Assembly (NCBI GenBank): GCA_964584165.1
Contig: CAZOYW010000005.1
Coordinates: 1-64,000, forward strand
Length of the DNA stretch: 64,000 nt
DNA from: CAZKCI01 sp964584165
GTDB lineage: Bacteria; Auribacterota; Erginobacteria; Erginobacterales; CAZKCI01
Direction: 5' to 3'
Below, piece by piece: positions 50,067-57,876 of the stretch. Position numbers and translations under genes: made by a program. The number at the start of each line of letters is the position of its first letter. Positions within the stretch are counted from its first letter, which is position 1. The notes under the pieces are model-generated. The model was given only the letters and a program-made list of their open reading frames with translations. It made no database searches and was not told the DNA's origin.

Positions 50067-51791
50067 AAGACCGGCCTCCTCCCCGCCCTCCTCCTCGCCA
50101 CCGCCGCCGCCATCTTCGTCTGGTTCTACCTCGTCCTCCCCCAGGGGCCCTTCTCCTGGGACGAGGCCCACCACTCCACCTTCAGCCTCCTGATCGCCCG
50201 CTCGCTCAAGGAAGGCTCCGCCCGATCCCTCTGGCGCTTCACCAACGTCCAGACCTACTGGCCCTTCCTCCACTCCTGGGTCTCGTCTCTCTTCCTCCTC
50301 GCCGGGGGATATTCCTACGCAGCGGCGCGCGGCGCCAACGTGGCGATCGGCTGGTGCGCCCTCCTCCTGGTCTTCCTCCTGGGGCGCCGTCTCTCCTCGC
50401 CTTCCCGGGACGCGGTCGGCCTCGCCGCCGCCGCCCTGATGGCGGCCTCCCCGATGTTCCTCTTCTTGTCTTCCACCGCGATGATCGAAAACCTCGGCCT
50501 CCTCCTGACCCTCTGGATTCTCTATTTCCAGGTTCGTTCCCTCAAGTGCGGTGAATCGCAGTCGTCCGGCGCTAAAGCGGCAATCGTTCGCCGCGCTCCC
50601 AACCCTCTTTTGCGCCCGGCCTTGGTTGCCGGATTGCTGCTGGGCCTTCTCTACCTGACCAAATACGAGTATGCCCAGTTCGCCGGCCTGGGGCTCGTCT
50701 TCTTCTGGCTCTCGCGCCTCATGCTCCCCGAAGGGGAAGGGGGGCGGAAGATCGTCCTGAAGGGCGCGGCCGCGACCAGCGGGGGGTTCCTGCTCGTCTG
50801 GCTCGCCTGGATGGCCGTCCCCCCCACCGCCGCCAAGTGGGGGATCCTCCTCTATCGCCTCGGCGACACCGGCAGCTTCAACCCGCTGCACTACACCCGG
50901 GCCGAAAACCTTTCCTTCCACTTCCGCTCCCTCCTCTACGCCTATACCTTCTCCCCCGCGATCTGGCTCCTCTACCTGGGCGGAGTGGCTTTCGGGTTCG
51001 CCCGCTTCCGCGATCTCCGCCTCCGCCTCCTCCTCTCCGTTCTCCTGGCCACCCTCCTCCCCGCCTCGCTCATCCTCAACTCCCAGGAGCGCTTCATCTA
51101 CACCGCGACGCCGGCCCTCTGCCTCCTCGCGGCGGCCGCGGCCGCGGATTTCGCGGCGCGGCGGTCCCGGCCGGCGATGGTCGTCGGGGCCGCGGCGGCG
51201 ATCGTGATCGCGGCGGATCTCCCCAAGCTCCCCCTCTACATCCGCGAGGTCGGCAACGCCGTCATCGGCTCCTACTCCTTCCGCGACGGGAACCGCCTGG
51301 ACACCTCGACCTTCTTCGGCCTCGTTCCCTATCCCGGATTCCTCCGCCCGGCCCGGGAATACTTCAATCCGAAAGCGGCGGGAAAGGTCCCCGTCCACAC
51401 CCCGCAGGACCTGATCGAATTCCTCTGGTCGGTCACGGGGTCGCGGGGATCGGTCTGCGCCCCCTTCTACATCGGCGCTCTCTCCCCCCACCTCTGGCAG
51501 TGGCATTCGATCTCGCGCAACCAGCCGATCTACACCGACTGGCGCCCCGACGCCGTCTTCTTCCCGTCCCTTTCCGTCTCCGCAGACTCTCCCCATCGCC
51601 TCCTCTGGAACACCTACCTCATCGACGGCCGGACGAGGGAATGGAGCGCTTTTTTGGCCGGCCTGGAGCAAAGGGGCCTGATGAAAACGGTCGCCGCGCG
51701 GTCCTATCCCGACGCGGGGCTCGGGATGACGGTCTACGTCAAGAACCGCCCCCTCTCCGACCCCGCCTGGCAAACCCTCCGCTTCCCCTAA
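50043..51791 (+). CDS. GT39/PMT-type membrane glycosyltransferase
   Basis: A 582-residue protein with about 11 helices. After helix 1 comes GPFSWDEAHHSTFSLLIARS; the WDEA acidic pair matches the catalytic DE of the ArnT/PMT_2 class, which uses polyprenol-phosphate sugars at the outer membrane face. The HSWVSSLFLLAGGYSYAAAR and SSTAMIENLGLLLTLWIL segments are typical. About 220 residues at the C-terminus are mostly soluble. A GTG start lies in a repeat; no later ATG precedes the first helix. The minus-strand GT2 diverges from it. Confidence 0.82.
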   Translation: MKIRENSWKTGLLPALLLATAAAIFVWFYLVLPQGPFSWDEAHHSTFSLLIARSLKEGSARSLWRFTNVQTYWPFLHSWVSSLFLLAGGYSYAAARGANVAIGWCALLLVFLLGRRLSSPSRDAVGLAAAALMAASPMFLFLSSTAMIENLGLLLTLWILYFQVRSLKCGESQSSGAKAAIVRRAPNPLLRPALVAGLLLGLLYLTKYEYAQFAGLGLVFFWLSRLMLPEGEGGRKIVLKGAAATSGGFLLVWLAWMAVPPTAAKWGILLYRLGDTGSFNPLHYTRAENLSFHFRSLLYAYTFSPAIWLLYLGGVAFGFARFRDLRLRLLLSVLLATLLPASLILNSQERFIYTATPALCLLAAAAAADFAARRSRPAMVVGAAAAIVIAADLPKLPLYIREVGNAVIGSYSFRDGNRLDTSTFFGLVPYPGFLRPAREYFNPKAAGKVPVHTPQDLIEFLWSVTGSRGSVCAPFYIGALSPHLWQWHSISRNQPIYTDWRPDAVFFPSLSVSADSPHRLLWNTYLIDGRTREWSAFLAGLEQRGLMKTVAARSYPDAGLGMTVYVKNRPLSDPAWQTLRFP

Positions 51792-51795
51792 AACT

Positions 51796-51935
51796 GCGAA
51801 TGGCGCGAATCATGATCCAATCCGGCCGGGCTGAAAATGAACTACGAATTCCGCGAATTTCGCGAATTAGAGATAGGGCCCGGCCCATTCGCGCAATTCG
51901 CGAAATTCGTAGTTCAGACCTAGCCGAGCCAATTC
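51796..51935. repeat. GCGAATT family inverted repeat, copy 2
   Basis: AACTACGAATTCCGCGAATT then TCGCGAATT (51840-51868) pairs with AATTCGCGCAATTCGCGAAA then TTCGTAGTT (51887-51915). A leading TGCGAATGGCGCGAATCATG belongs to the same word family. Relatives are at 42474 and 54469. Confidence 0.85.
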
Positions 51936-51967
51936 GCGGTCCCATTTCCGGTGCCGGGGCGGGGGTG

Positions 51968-51973
51968 TATAAT
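51968..51973 (+). promoter_or_regulatory. -10 box TATAAT before a radical SAM gene
   Basis: A consensus TATAAT lies eight bases before the GTG start, with TTTCCG 17 bases upstream as a possible -35. Transcription would begin at or next to the start codon. No Shine-Dalgarno is present, which supports a leaderless or nearly leaderless mRNA. Confidence 0.5.
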
Positions 51974-51981
51974 CCCACTCC

Positions 51982-53463
51982 GTGAAAGTCCTCCTTGCCA
52001 ACCCCCCCTGGCGTCTCGACCAGGCAAACGTCTACAGCCAGACCGGGGCGATCTTCCCTCCGCTCGGACTCGCCTCGATCGCCGCCGTCCTCCGAAGGGA
52101 AGGGCGCTTCGCGGTCGAGATCCTCGACGCCTGGGGGCTGGGCATGGGTCTGGACCGCTTCCGGGAAGAGATCCGTCGAAGACGCCCCGAGGTGGTCGGG
52201 ATCACCGCCTACACCACCACCGTCGTCACCGCCCTGGAGACCGCCGCCGCGGTCAAGTCGGACGACCCGGGGATCCGGATCGTCCTGGGCGGTCCCCATC
52301 CCACGGTCCGCCCGGACGAGGTTCTGGCGCGGGACGAGGTCGATTTCGTGGTCCGCGGGGAAGGGGAGATCGCCTTCCCCGACCTCCTCCGCCGGATGGC
52401 GGATCTCTCCCGCCCTTCCCCCGGTCCGGGCCGATCCCGCGGCGCCGCCCCTCCCGGGGCGACGCCCGAGCCCGGTTTCTCCGGCATCCCCGGCGTGAGC
52501 TTCAAGCGGGGCGGGAAGATCGTCCACAACCCGGGGCAGTCCTTCGTCGCCGACCTTGACGCGATCCCCTGGCCCTGGCGGGACGGGCTTCCGATGGAGA
52601 TCTACCGCCCGTCTCTGGGCGCCTACAAAAGGCTCCCCGCCGCGTCCGTGATCACCTCGCGGGGCTGCCCCTTCGCCTGCACATTCTGCTCGGGGTCGAT
52701 CTTCGGCCGCACCGTCCGCCGGCGCAGCCCCGAGAACGTCCTGGGCGAGATCAGCGAGCTGATGGGCAGGTTCGGAATCCGGGAGATCTACTTCGCCGAC
52801 GACTGCTTCACCCTGGACCGGGAGCGCACCGCCGCCCTCTGCAACCTCATCCTCGGGAAGCGGCTCGACCTGACCTGGATCTGCTCGACCCGGGTGAACC
52901 TGGTCGACGAGCCGCTCCTCCGGCTGATGAAGAAGGCGGGCTGCGTCTCGATCGCCTACGGGGTGGAGAGCGCCGACGAGGAACAGCTCCGGGCCATGAA
53001 AAAGGGGATAACGCTGGAGGAGGCGAAACGGGTGATCGCCCTCACCCGGAGGATCGGGATGGAGGTGCGCGCCTCCTACATCTTCGGCCTGCCCGGGGAA
53101 GACCGCGATTCCCTGGAGCGGACCCTCCGGCTCGCCCTCGAGATCAACTCGGACTTCGTCATCTTCAACATCGCCACCCCCCGCCCCGGCACCGAGCTAT
53201 ACGACGATGCCCGGGCGAGGGGGCTCCTGATCGCCGACGGCTTCGATCTCTATCCCCTGACCGACTCCGCCCACGGGCTCATCCGCCTCGACGGCCTCGC
53301 CCCGGCCGATCTGGAGGAGTTCTACCGCCGCTCCTATCGCCGCTATTACTTCCGTCCCCGCTACATCCTCTCCCGCCTAGCCCGGATCCGCTCGATCGAG
53401 GACGTCCGCCATCACTGGCGGGGGATGAGCGGCTTCTTCCGCTGGCGGAGGAAAAACCAATGA
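51982..53463 (+). CDS. B12-binding radical SAM protein
   Basis: A 493-residue protein. The cobalamin-binding-like domain has VLLANPPWRLDQANVYSQTG, FPPLGLASIAAVL, VLGGPHPTVRPDEVLARDE and FVVRGEGEIAFPDLL. The radical SAM motif is SRGCPFACTFCSGSIFGRTV (CX3CX2C). CSTRVNLVDEPLLRLMKKAG, YGVESADEEQLRAMKKGIT and FGLPGEDRDSLERTLRLAL follow. The C-terminal YRRYYFRPRYILSRLARIRS is shared with two others in the region. Its start is GTG. It follows a GT39-type gene, after a repeat and promoter. Confidence 0.87.
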   Translation: MKVLLANPPWRLDQANVYSQTGAIFPPLGLASIAAVLRREGRFAVEILDAWGLGMGLDRFREEIRRRRPEVVGITAYTTTVVTALETAAAVKSDDPGIRIVLGGPHPTVRPDEVLARDEVDFVVRGEGEIAFPDLLRRMADLSRPSPGPGRSRGAAPPGATPEPGFSGIPGVSFKRGGKIVHNPGQSFVADLDAIPWPWRDGLPMEIYRPSLGAYKRLPAASVITSRGCPFACTFCSGSIFGRTVRRRSPENVLGEISELMGRFGIREIYFADDCFTLDRERTAALCNLILGKRLDLTWICSTRVNLVDEPLLRLMKKAGCVSIAYGVESADEEQLRAMKKGITLEEAKRVIALTRRIGMEVRASYIFGLPGEDRDSLERTLRLALEINSDFVIFNIATPRPGTELYDDARARGLLIADGFDLYPLTDSAHGLIRLDGLAPADLEEFYRRSYRRYYFRPRYILSRLARIRSIEDVRHHWRGMSGFFRWRRKNQ

Positions 53464-53487
53464 ACCGACGGCATGGGCGGTAGGGAC

Positions 53488-53580
53488 GCCATGGACAATA
53501 TGGACTCGATGGACAATATGGACAGAGAATCGCCGAGGCCCGGCGTCCATCGCCTCCATCCAGTCCATCTCGTCCATACC
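53488..53580. repeat. CCATGGACAATATGGAC / GTCCATCTCGTCCAT inverted repeat, copy 3
   Basis: The left arm repeats ATGGACAATATGGACTCG; the right arm repeats CGTCCATCGCCTCCATCCAG, then TCCATCTCGTCCAT. The same word as at 16113 and 39736, here in both orientations. Confidence 0.85.
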
Positions 53581-53660
53581 GGCCCTCGCCCTCGGCCCGG
53601 TTGCCAAAGGGCGGCCGGTGTGGGATATTAAGCAAAATTGCAGCCACGGAGAAACCACCC

Positions 53661-54233
53661 ATGATCGACTACCTAAACGGCTACGCCGGACGGGTGCGCG
53701 AATGCCTCGCCCGGCTACCCTTCCCGGAGCTGGCGAGGATCGTCGATCTCCTGGCCGCTAAGATCCGGGAGGGGAAGCAGATCATCGTCTTCGGCAACGG
53801 CGGCTCGGCCGCCACCGCTTCCCATCTCGTCTGCGACCTCAACAAGGGGGTGACCGCCCTCACCGGGCTCCGCGTCCGGGCGATCGGCCTCAACGACTGC
53901 GTTCCCCTGATGACCGCCTGGGCCAACGACACCGCCTACGAGCGCGTCTTCGTGGAGCCGCTGGCCAACTACCTCCGCGAGGGCGACGCGGTCATCGGGA
54001 TCACCGCCAGCGGCAACTCCCCCAACGTCCTCCGCGCGATCGAATACGCCAACGAGCATGGCGGGGCGACGATCGGCTGGATCGGGATGGGGGGAGGGAA
54101 GCTCCTGAAATTGGTCAAGCACGCGATCGTGGTGGAGAGCCGGTCCTACGAGGAGGTCGAGGACGTCCACCTGGTGGTCGCCCACATGGTCAAGATGGGC
54201 CTCCTGGAGAAGCTGCCCGGGAAACAGGTATAA
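53661..54233 (+). CDS. gmhA: GmhA-like sedoheptulose-7-phosphate isomerase (SIS domain)
   Basis: A 190-residue SIS-domain protein: VFGNGGSAATASHLVCDLNK near residue 40 and GITASGNSPNVLRAIEYANE near 115 are the phosphosugar-binding motifs. EVEDVHLVVAHMVKMGLLE near the end has the helical histidine region of GmhA. GmhA starts heptose synthesis from sedoheptulose 7-phosphate for LPS or glycans. The close relative DiaA, a replication factor, cannot be fully excluded, but the glycan context favours GmhA. A terminator follows. Confidence 0.85.
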   Translation: MIDYLNGYAGRVRECLARLPFPELARIVDLLAAKIREGKQIIVFGNGGSAATASHLVCDLNKGVTALTGLRVRAIGLNDCVPLMTAWANDTAYERVFVEPLANYLREGDAVIGITASGNSPNVLRAIEYANEHGGATIGWIGMGGGKLLKLVKHAIVVESRSYEEVEDVHLVVAHMVKMGLLEKLPGKQV

Positions 54234-54260
54234 GTTCTTCATCGAGACGGCAGGCAGCGC

Positions 54261-54290
54261 GGGGCGGCCCTCCTGGGCCGCCCCCTTTCT
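54261..54290 (+). terminator. Intrinsic terminator after gmhA
   Basis: Perfect 10-bp stem GGGGCGGCCC / GGGCCGCCCC with loop TCCT, followed by CCTTTCTT. It stands 27 bases after the gmhA stop and marks the end of the glycan region. It resembles the hairpin at 35847 in core sequence. Confidence 0.8.
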
Positions 54291-54332
54291 TGGATCGCTC
54301 CCCGATCCATCTTGCGACACTCTCGTCTCCCA

Positions 54333-54455
54333 GTAGGCGCGGACCTTGAAGGCCCGCGCGCCGGCCTGTGCCGGCCGGCGGACCTGCCCCGACGTATCCG
54401 TCGGGATGATCATTCGGGAAGGCAATGCGGTGAATCAAAGGTCCGCGGTTACGGG
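54333..54455. repeat. GTAGGCGCGGACC family inverted repeat, copy 2
   Basis: GTAGGCGCGGACCTTGAAGG then CCCGCGCGCC opens it and GGTCCGCGGTTACGGG closes it. Between them lie CCGGCCTGTGCCGG and CGACGTATCCGTCG palindromes. The next 40 bases (54469-54498) carry the GCGAATGGACGCGAATAATG word seen at 51796. Confidence 0.8.
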
Positions 54456-54540
54456 TGAACCATCCAACCGCGAATGGACGCGAATAATGCGCGAATAGGT
54501 GGTATCATCCGTGACCGAAACGCGGACTATCGAACCCGAG

Positions 54541-55878
54541 ATGAAAACGATCGCCTACCAACCCCGCGACTGGAACAAGCTCCGAGCCCAGCTGGCCTCT
54601 CCCGTCGACGACCCCCTCCTGCTCCGCCGCGTGCGGGAGATCATCGCGGGGGTCCGGCGAGGCGGCGACCGGGCGCTCCGGGAGTATACGCTCCGCTTCG
54701 ACGGCGCGCGCCTTCGTTCCTTCCGCGTCGCGGCCGCCGCGATCGCCGCCGCCCGCAGGGAGCTTCCGCCCGAAGCGCTGTCCGCCTTCCGCCGCGCGGA
54801 GCGGAACATCGTCCGCTACTATTCCTCCCGCCTCCCCCGTTCCTGGCGAGGGGAAAGGGGGGACGGCCTCTCCTGGGGCGAGCAGGTCACGCCGCTCCAA
54901 TCCGTCGGCGTCTACGTCCCCGGCGGGAAAGCGCCGCTGGTCTCCACCCTCTTTATGACCGCGATCCCGGCCAGAATCGCGGGGGTGGGGCGGATCGTCC
55001 TGGCGACGCCCCCCCGGAAGGACGGGACGGTCGATCCCTCCATCCTCGCCGCCGCCGGATATCTCGGCGTTCGGGAGGTCTACGCGGTCGGCGGGGCGCA
55101 GGCGATCGCCGCGCTCGCCTACGGGACCCGGTCGGTTGCCCGCGTCGAGAAGATCGTCGGGCCGGGGAACGCCTACGTCACCGCGGCCAAGAAGGAGGTC
55201 TTCGGGGCCGTGGACGTCGACATGCTCGCCGGACCGAGCGAGGTGGCGGTCCTCGCCGACGACTCCGCCGAACCGCGCTTCGTCGCCGCCGACCTCCTGG
55301 CCCAGGCCGAACACGGGGCGGGGGGGATCGCGGTCCTGGTCACGCCCTCGTCCGAGCTGATCGCGGCCGTGAAGCGGGCGATCGCCGGCCTCCTTAACGG
55401 CCTCCGGCGAGGGGAGATCCTGCGGCAGTCGCTCCAGAGGGGGACGCTCCTGGTCAAAACGAAGGACCTGGAGGAGGGGAGGGATCTGGTCAACCGGATG
55501 GCGCCCGAACACCTGGAGATCATGACCCGCGACCCCGAAAAGACGCTCGCCGGGATCAGGAATGCCGGGGCGGTCTTCCTCGGGCCCTTCAGCCCCGTGG
55601 CGGCGGGGGACTATGCCGCCGGCCCGAGCCACGTCCTGCCCACCGGCGGAACGGCGCGCTTTTTCTCGCACCTGTCGGTCTTCGACTTCGTCAAGCGGAC
55701 GAGCATCGTCGCCTACACCGGCGCGGGGCTCGCCAAGGACGCGGGAACCATCGCCGCGCTGTCCGGCCTGGAGGGCTTGGACGCCCATGCGCTATCCGCA
55801 AAGATACGTCTGGGCAATCCTGGATTCCCAACCGCTCTCGCGCCCAGACGCAAAGCCGCCATGAAATCTAAACGATGA
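54541..55878 (+). CDS. hisD: Histidinol dehydrogenase
   Basis: HisD oxidises histidinol to histidine in two NAD-dependent steps. The family motifs are present: VGVYVPGGKAPLVSTLFMTA, VGGAQAIAALAYGTRSV, DKIVGPGN-like EKIVGPGNAYVTAAKKEVFG, DMLAGPSEVAVLADD and LAQAEHGAGG with the zinc-ligand pair. The ATG gives the usual opening MKTIAYQPRDW. A GTG 30 bases earlier has AGGTGG at good spacing and may be the true start; TATCAT between them could instead be a -10 box. About 445 residues, normal. First gene of the his set. Confidence 0.94.
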   Translation: MKTIAYQPRDWNKLRAQLASPVDDPLLLRRVREIIAGVRRGGDRALREYTLRFDGARLRSFRVAAAAIAAARRELPPEALSAFRRAERNIVRYYSSRLPRSWRGERGDGLSWGEQVTPLQSVGVYVPGGKAPLVSTLFMTAIPARIAGVGRIVLATPPRKDGTVDPSILAAAGYLGVREVYAVGGAQAIAALAYGTRSVARVEKIVGPGNAYVTAAKKEVFGAVDVDMLAGPSEVAVLADDSAEPRFVAADLLAQAEHGAGGIAVLVTPSSELIAAVKRAIAGLLNGLRRGEILRQSLQRGTLLVKTKDLEEGRDLVNRMAPEHLEIMTRDPEKTLAGIRNAGAVFLGPFSPVAAGDYAAGPSHVLPTGGTARFFSHLSVFDFVKRTSIVAYTGAGLAKDAGTIAALSGLEGLDAHALSAKIRLGNPGFPTALAPRRKAAMKSKR

Positions 55879-55889
55879 TCGATGGTTTT

Positions 55890-55984
55890 GTGGGAGGGGC
55901 GTCCTCGCCCCGATCCATGCCGGCGCGGAGCGCGGCCCCGAGTGGATTCTTGGGATACGGGGCAAGCGGGGACGCCGCTCCCGC
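55890..55984. repeat. GTGGGAGGGGC family inverted repeat
   Basis: GTGGGAGGGGCGTCCTCGCC then CCGATCCATGCCGG at the left; GGGGACGCCGCTCCCGCGG at the right. It fills the hisD-hisC gap. Confidence 0.85.
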
Positions 55985-56014
55985 GGAATCGCACAGAGCA
56001 GAAGGCGTTTTCCT

Positions 56015-57067
56015 ATGTATTTTAGGCCAAACATCGAAAGCCTCTCGCCCTACGTACCGGGGATCCAGCCCCAGGAACCGGGCTTCATCAAGCTCAACAC
56101 CAACGAGAACCCCTATCCCCCCTCGCCCAGGGTCGAGGCCCTCCTCCGGTCGGTCTCCGCCTCCGATCTCCGGCTCTATCCGGACCCCTCCGCGGAACGC
56201 CTGGGGGCTACCATCGCCTCGCTCCACGGCCTAGCCCCCGGAAACGTGATCGCCGGGAACGGCTCGGACGAGATCCTGTCCATGATCTTCCGGGCCGCGG
56301 CGGGGAAGGGGGACCGGGTGGCCGTCTGCTACCCCTCGTATACCCTGTTCAAGGTCCTGGCCGCGATGCAAGAGGCTTTGGTCAGCGAATACGACCTCCG
56401 GGAAGATTTCTCCCTGCCCGAGGAGTTCATCGCCGCCCCCGCGACCCTGAAGCTGGTCGCCTCGCCCAACTCGCCGACCGGGACGCAATATTCGCTGGAA
56501 ACCATCGACCGGATACTGGAGGCGACCGAGGGAATCGTGGTGGTGGACGAGGCCTACGCCGATTTCGCGGACGGCGACGCGACTCCCCTCCTGGCCAAGT
56601 ATCCCAACCTGATCGTCACCCGGACGGTCTCGAAATCCTATTCGCTGGCCGGCCTGCGGATCGGCTACGGCCTTGCCTCCGAGGAAATCGTCTCCGGCCT
56701 GATAAAGGTCAAGGATTCCTACAACGTCGACCGCCTGAGCGGGGCGATCGCGGAGGCGGCGATCTCCGACCGGGAGTATTTCCGGGAGACCGTGGCCAAG
56801 GTCCGGGAGCAGAGGGAAAGGCTTGGCCGCGGGCTCGGGGATCTTGGCTTCGCGGTCTTCCCCTCCGGCGCCAACTTCCTCCTCGCCCGCCCGCCGGGGG
56901 AAAAAGCGCGAGAGATCTACGAGCAGCTTCTCCAGCGGAAGATCCTGGTCCGCTACTTCGACCTCCGCCGCCTCTCCGACTGCCTGCGGATCAGCGTCGG
57001 GACGGAGGAAGAGATGGACGTTCTCTTGAAGGCCCTTCGTGATATTCTGGGGCCGGGCGCTGCCTGA
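56015..57067 (+). CDS. hisC: Histidinol-phosphate aminotransferase
   Basis: A 350-residue PLP enzyme of aminotransferase fold type I. It converts imidazole acetol phosphate to histidinol phosphate with glutamate. Motifs are KLNTNENPYPPSPRVEALLR, GNGSDEILSMIFRA, SPNSPTGTQY, VVDEAYADFAD and the Schiff-base lysine in SKSYSLAGLRIGYG. RLSDCLRISVGTEEEMDVLL ends the protein with the carboxylate-binding Arg. Length is normal. The pairing with hisD and hisB supports HisC over a general aromatic aminotransferase. Confidence 0.94.
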   Translation: MYFRPNIESLSPYVPGIQPQEPGFIKLNTNENPYPPSPRVEALLRSVSASDLRLYPDPSAERLGATIASLHGLAPGNVIAGNGSDEILSMIFRAAAGKGDRVAVCYPSYTLFKVLAAMQEALVSEYDLREDFSLPEEFIAAPATLKLVASPNSPTGTQYSLETIDRILEATEGIVVVDEAYADFADGDATPLLAKYPNLIVTRTVSKSYSLAGLRIGYGLASEEIVSGLIKVKDSYNVDRLSGAIAEAAISDREYFRETVAKVREQRERLGRGLGDLGFAVFPSGANFLLARPPGEKAREIYEQLLQRKILVRYFDLRRLSDCLRISVGTEEEMDVLLKALRDILGPGAA

Positions 57068-57107
57068 CCGCGGGCCTTTAATACCGAGGAGACACGCGAA
57101 CGGGCGC

Positions 57108-57142
57108 GTAGGCGCGGGCCTTGAAGGCCCGCGCGCGCCTAC
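57108..57142. repeat. GTAGGCGCGGGCC family palindrome, copy 3
   Basis: GTAGGCGCGGGCCTTGAAGG then CCCGCGCGCGCCTAC is a near-perfect single palindrome in the hisC-hisB gap; it is the shortest member of the family. Confidence 0.85.
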
Positions 57143-57154
57143 GGAGCCAACGCC

Positions 57155-57745
57155 ATGAAGAATCGTTCAGCCAAGATCAAGCGCGCCACCCGCGAGACCG
57201 ACATCGCCGTCTCCCTCGGCCTGGATGGGAGCGGGAAATCGAAGATCGACACCGGGATCCCCTTCTTCAACCACATGCTCGAGCTCTTCGCCCGCCACGG
57301 CCTCTTCGACCTTGTCCTCCGGGCCCGGGGCGACCTCGCCGTTGACTACCACCACACGGTCGAGGACATCGGGATCTGCCTCGGGGAGGCCCTGGCCAAG
57401 GCGCTGGGGGACAAGAAGTCCATCCGCCGCTATGGTTCGGCGGTCGTCCCCATGGACGAAGCCCTGGCCGAGGCCGCCGTCGACCTCTCCGGTCGCGCCT
57501 TCCTGGTCTATCGCGCGCCCATCCGCCGGATCAAGATCGGAGATTTCAACCTCGGCCTCCTCAAGTCCTTCTTCCAGTCCTTCGCCGACCACGGCCGGCT
57601 GACCCTCCACATCGAGCTTCGCTGCGGGGAGGACGCCCACCACGCGGCGGAGGCCGTCTTCAAGGCCTGCGGCCGCGCCCTGCGCCAGGCCGCGGAACGC
57701 GATCCCCGGGTGAAGGGGATCCCATCGACGAAGGGGAAGCTGTAG
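57155..57745 (+). CDS. hisB: Imidazoleglycerol-phosphate dehydratase
   Basis: A 196-residue monofunctional HisB without the phosphatase domain found in enteric HisB. It dehydrates imidazole glycerol phosphate with manganese. Metal-ligand motifs are FFNHMLELFARHG, DYHHTVEDIGICLGEAL and DHGRLTLHIELRCGEDAHHA with EAVFKACGRAL. MDEALAEAAVDLSGR is the usual central motif. The N-terminal RATRETDIAVSLGLDGSGKS is typical. Histidinol phosphatase is not in this window. Confidence 0.95.
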   Translation: MKNRSAKIKRATRETDIAVSLGLDGSGKSKIDTGIPFFNHMLELFARHGLFDLVLRARGDLAVDYHHTVEDIGICLGEALAKALGDKKSIRRYGSAVVPMDEALAEAAVDLSGRAFLVYRAPIRRIKIGDFNLGLLKSFFQSFADHGRLTLHIELRCGEDAHHAAEAVFKACGRALRQAAERDPRVKGIPSTKGKL

Positions 57746-57764
57746 ATCGGAGACAATCTCGAAC

Positions 57765-57857
57765 CAGTGATCAGTAATCAGTGATCAGCGATCGGTAAAA
57801 CCGGCTTTCTGTCCGGCCATCAGTCACTGATTACTGATCACTGATTACTGATCACTA
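57765..57857. repeat. CAGTGATCAGTAATCAG inverted repeat, copy 2
   Basis: Left CAGTGATCAGTAATCAGTGA then TCAGCGATCGG; right CAGTCACTGATTACTGATCA then CTGATTACTGATCACT. The centre TAAAACCGGCTTTCTGTCCG is unrelated. Same word as 19274-19322. Confidence 0.9.
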
Positions 57858-57876
57858 TTCTTTAGCCACTGTCACC

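Noticed and set aside
49881..51773. Minus-strand extension of the GT2 at 48864 to nearly 970 codons
   Set aside because: The GT2 has its own ATG with AGGAGG upstream; the extension lies opposite a GT39 gene and has only low-complexity residues.
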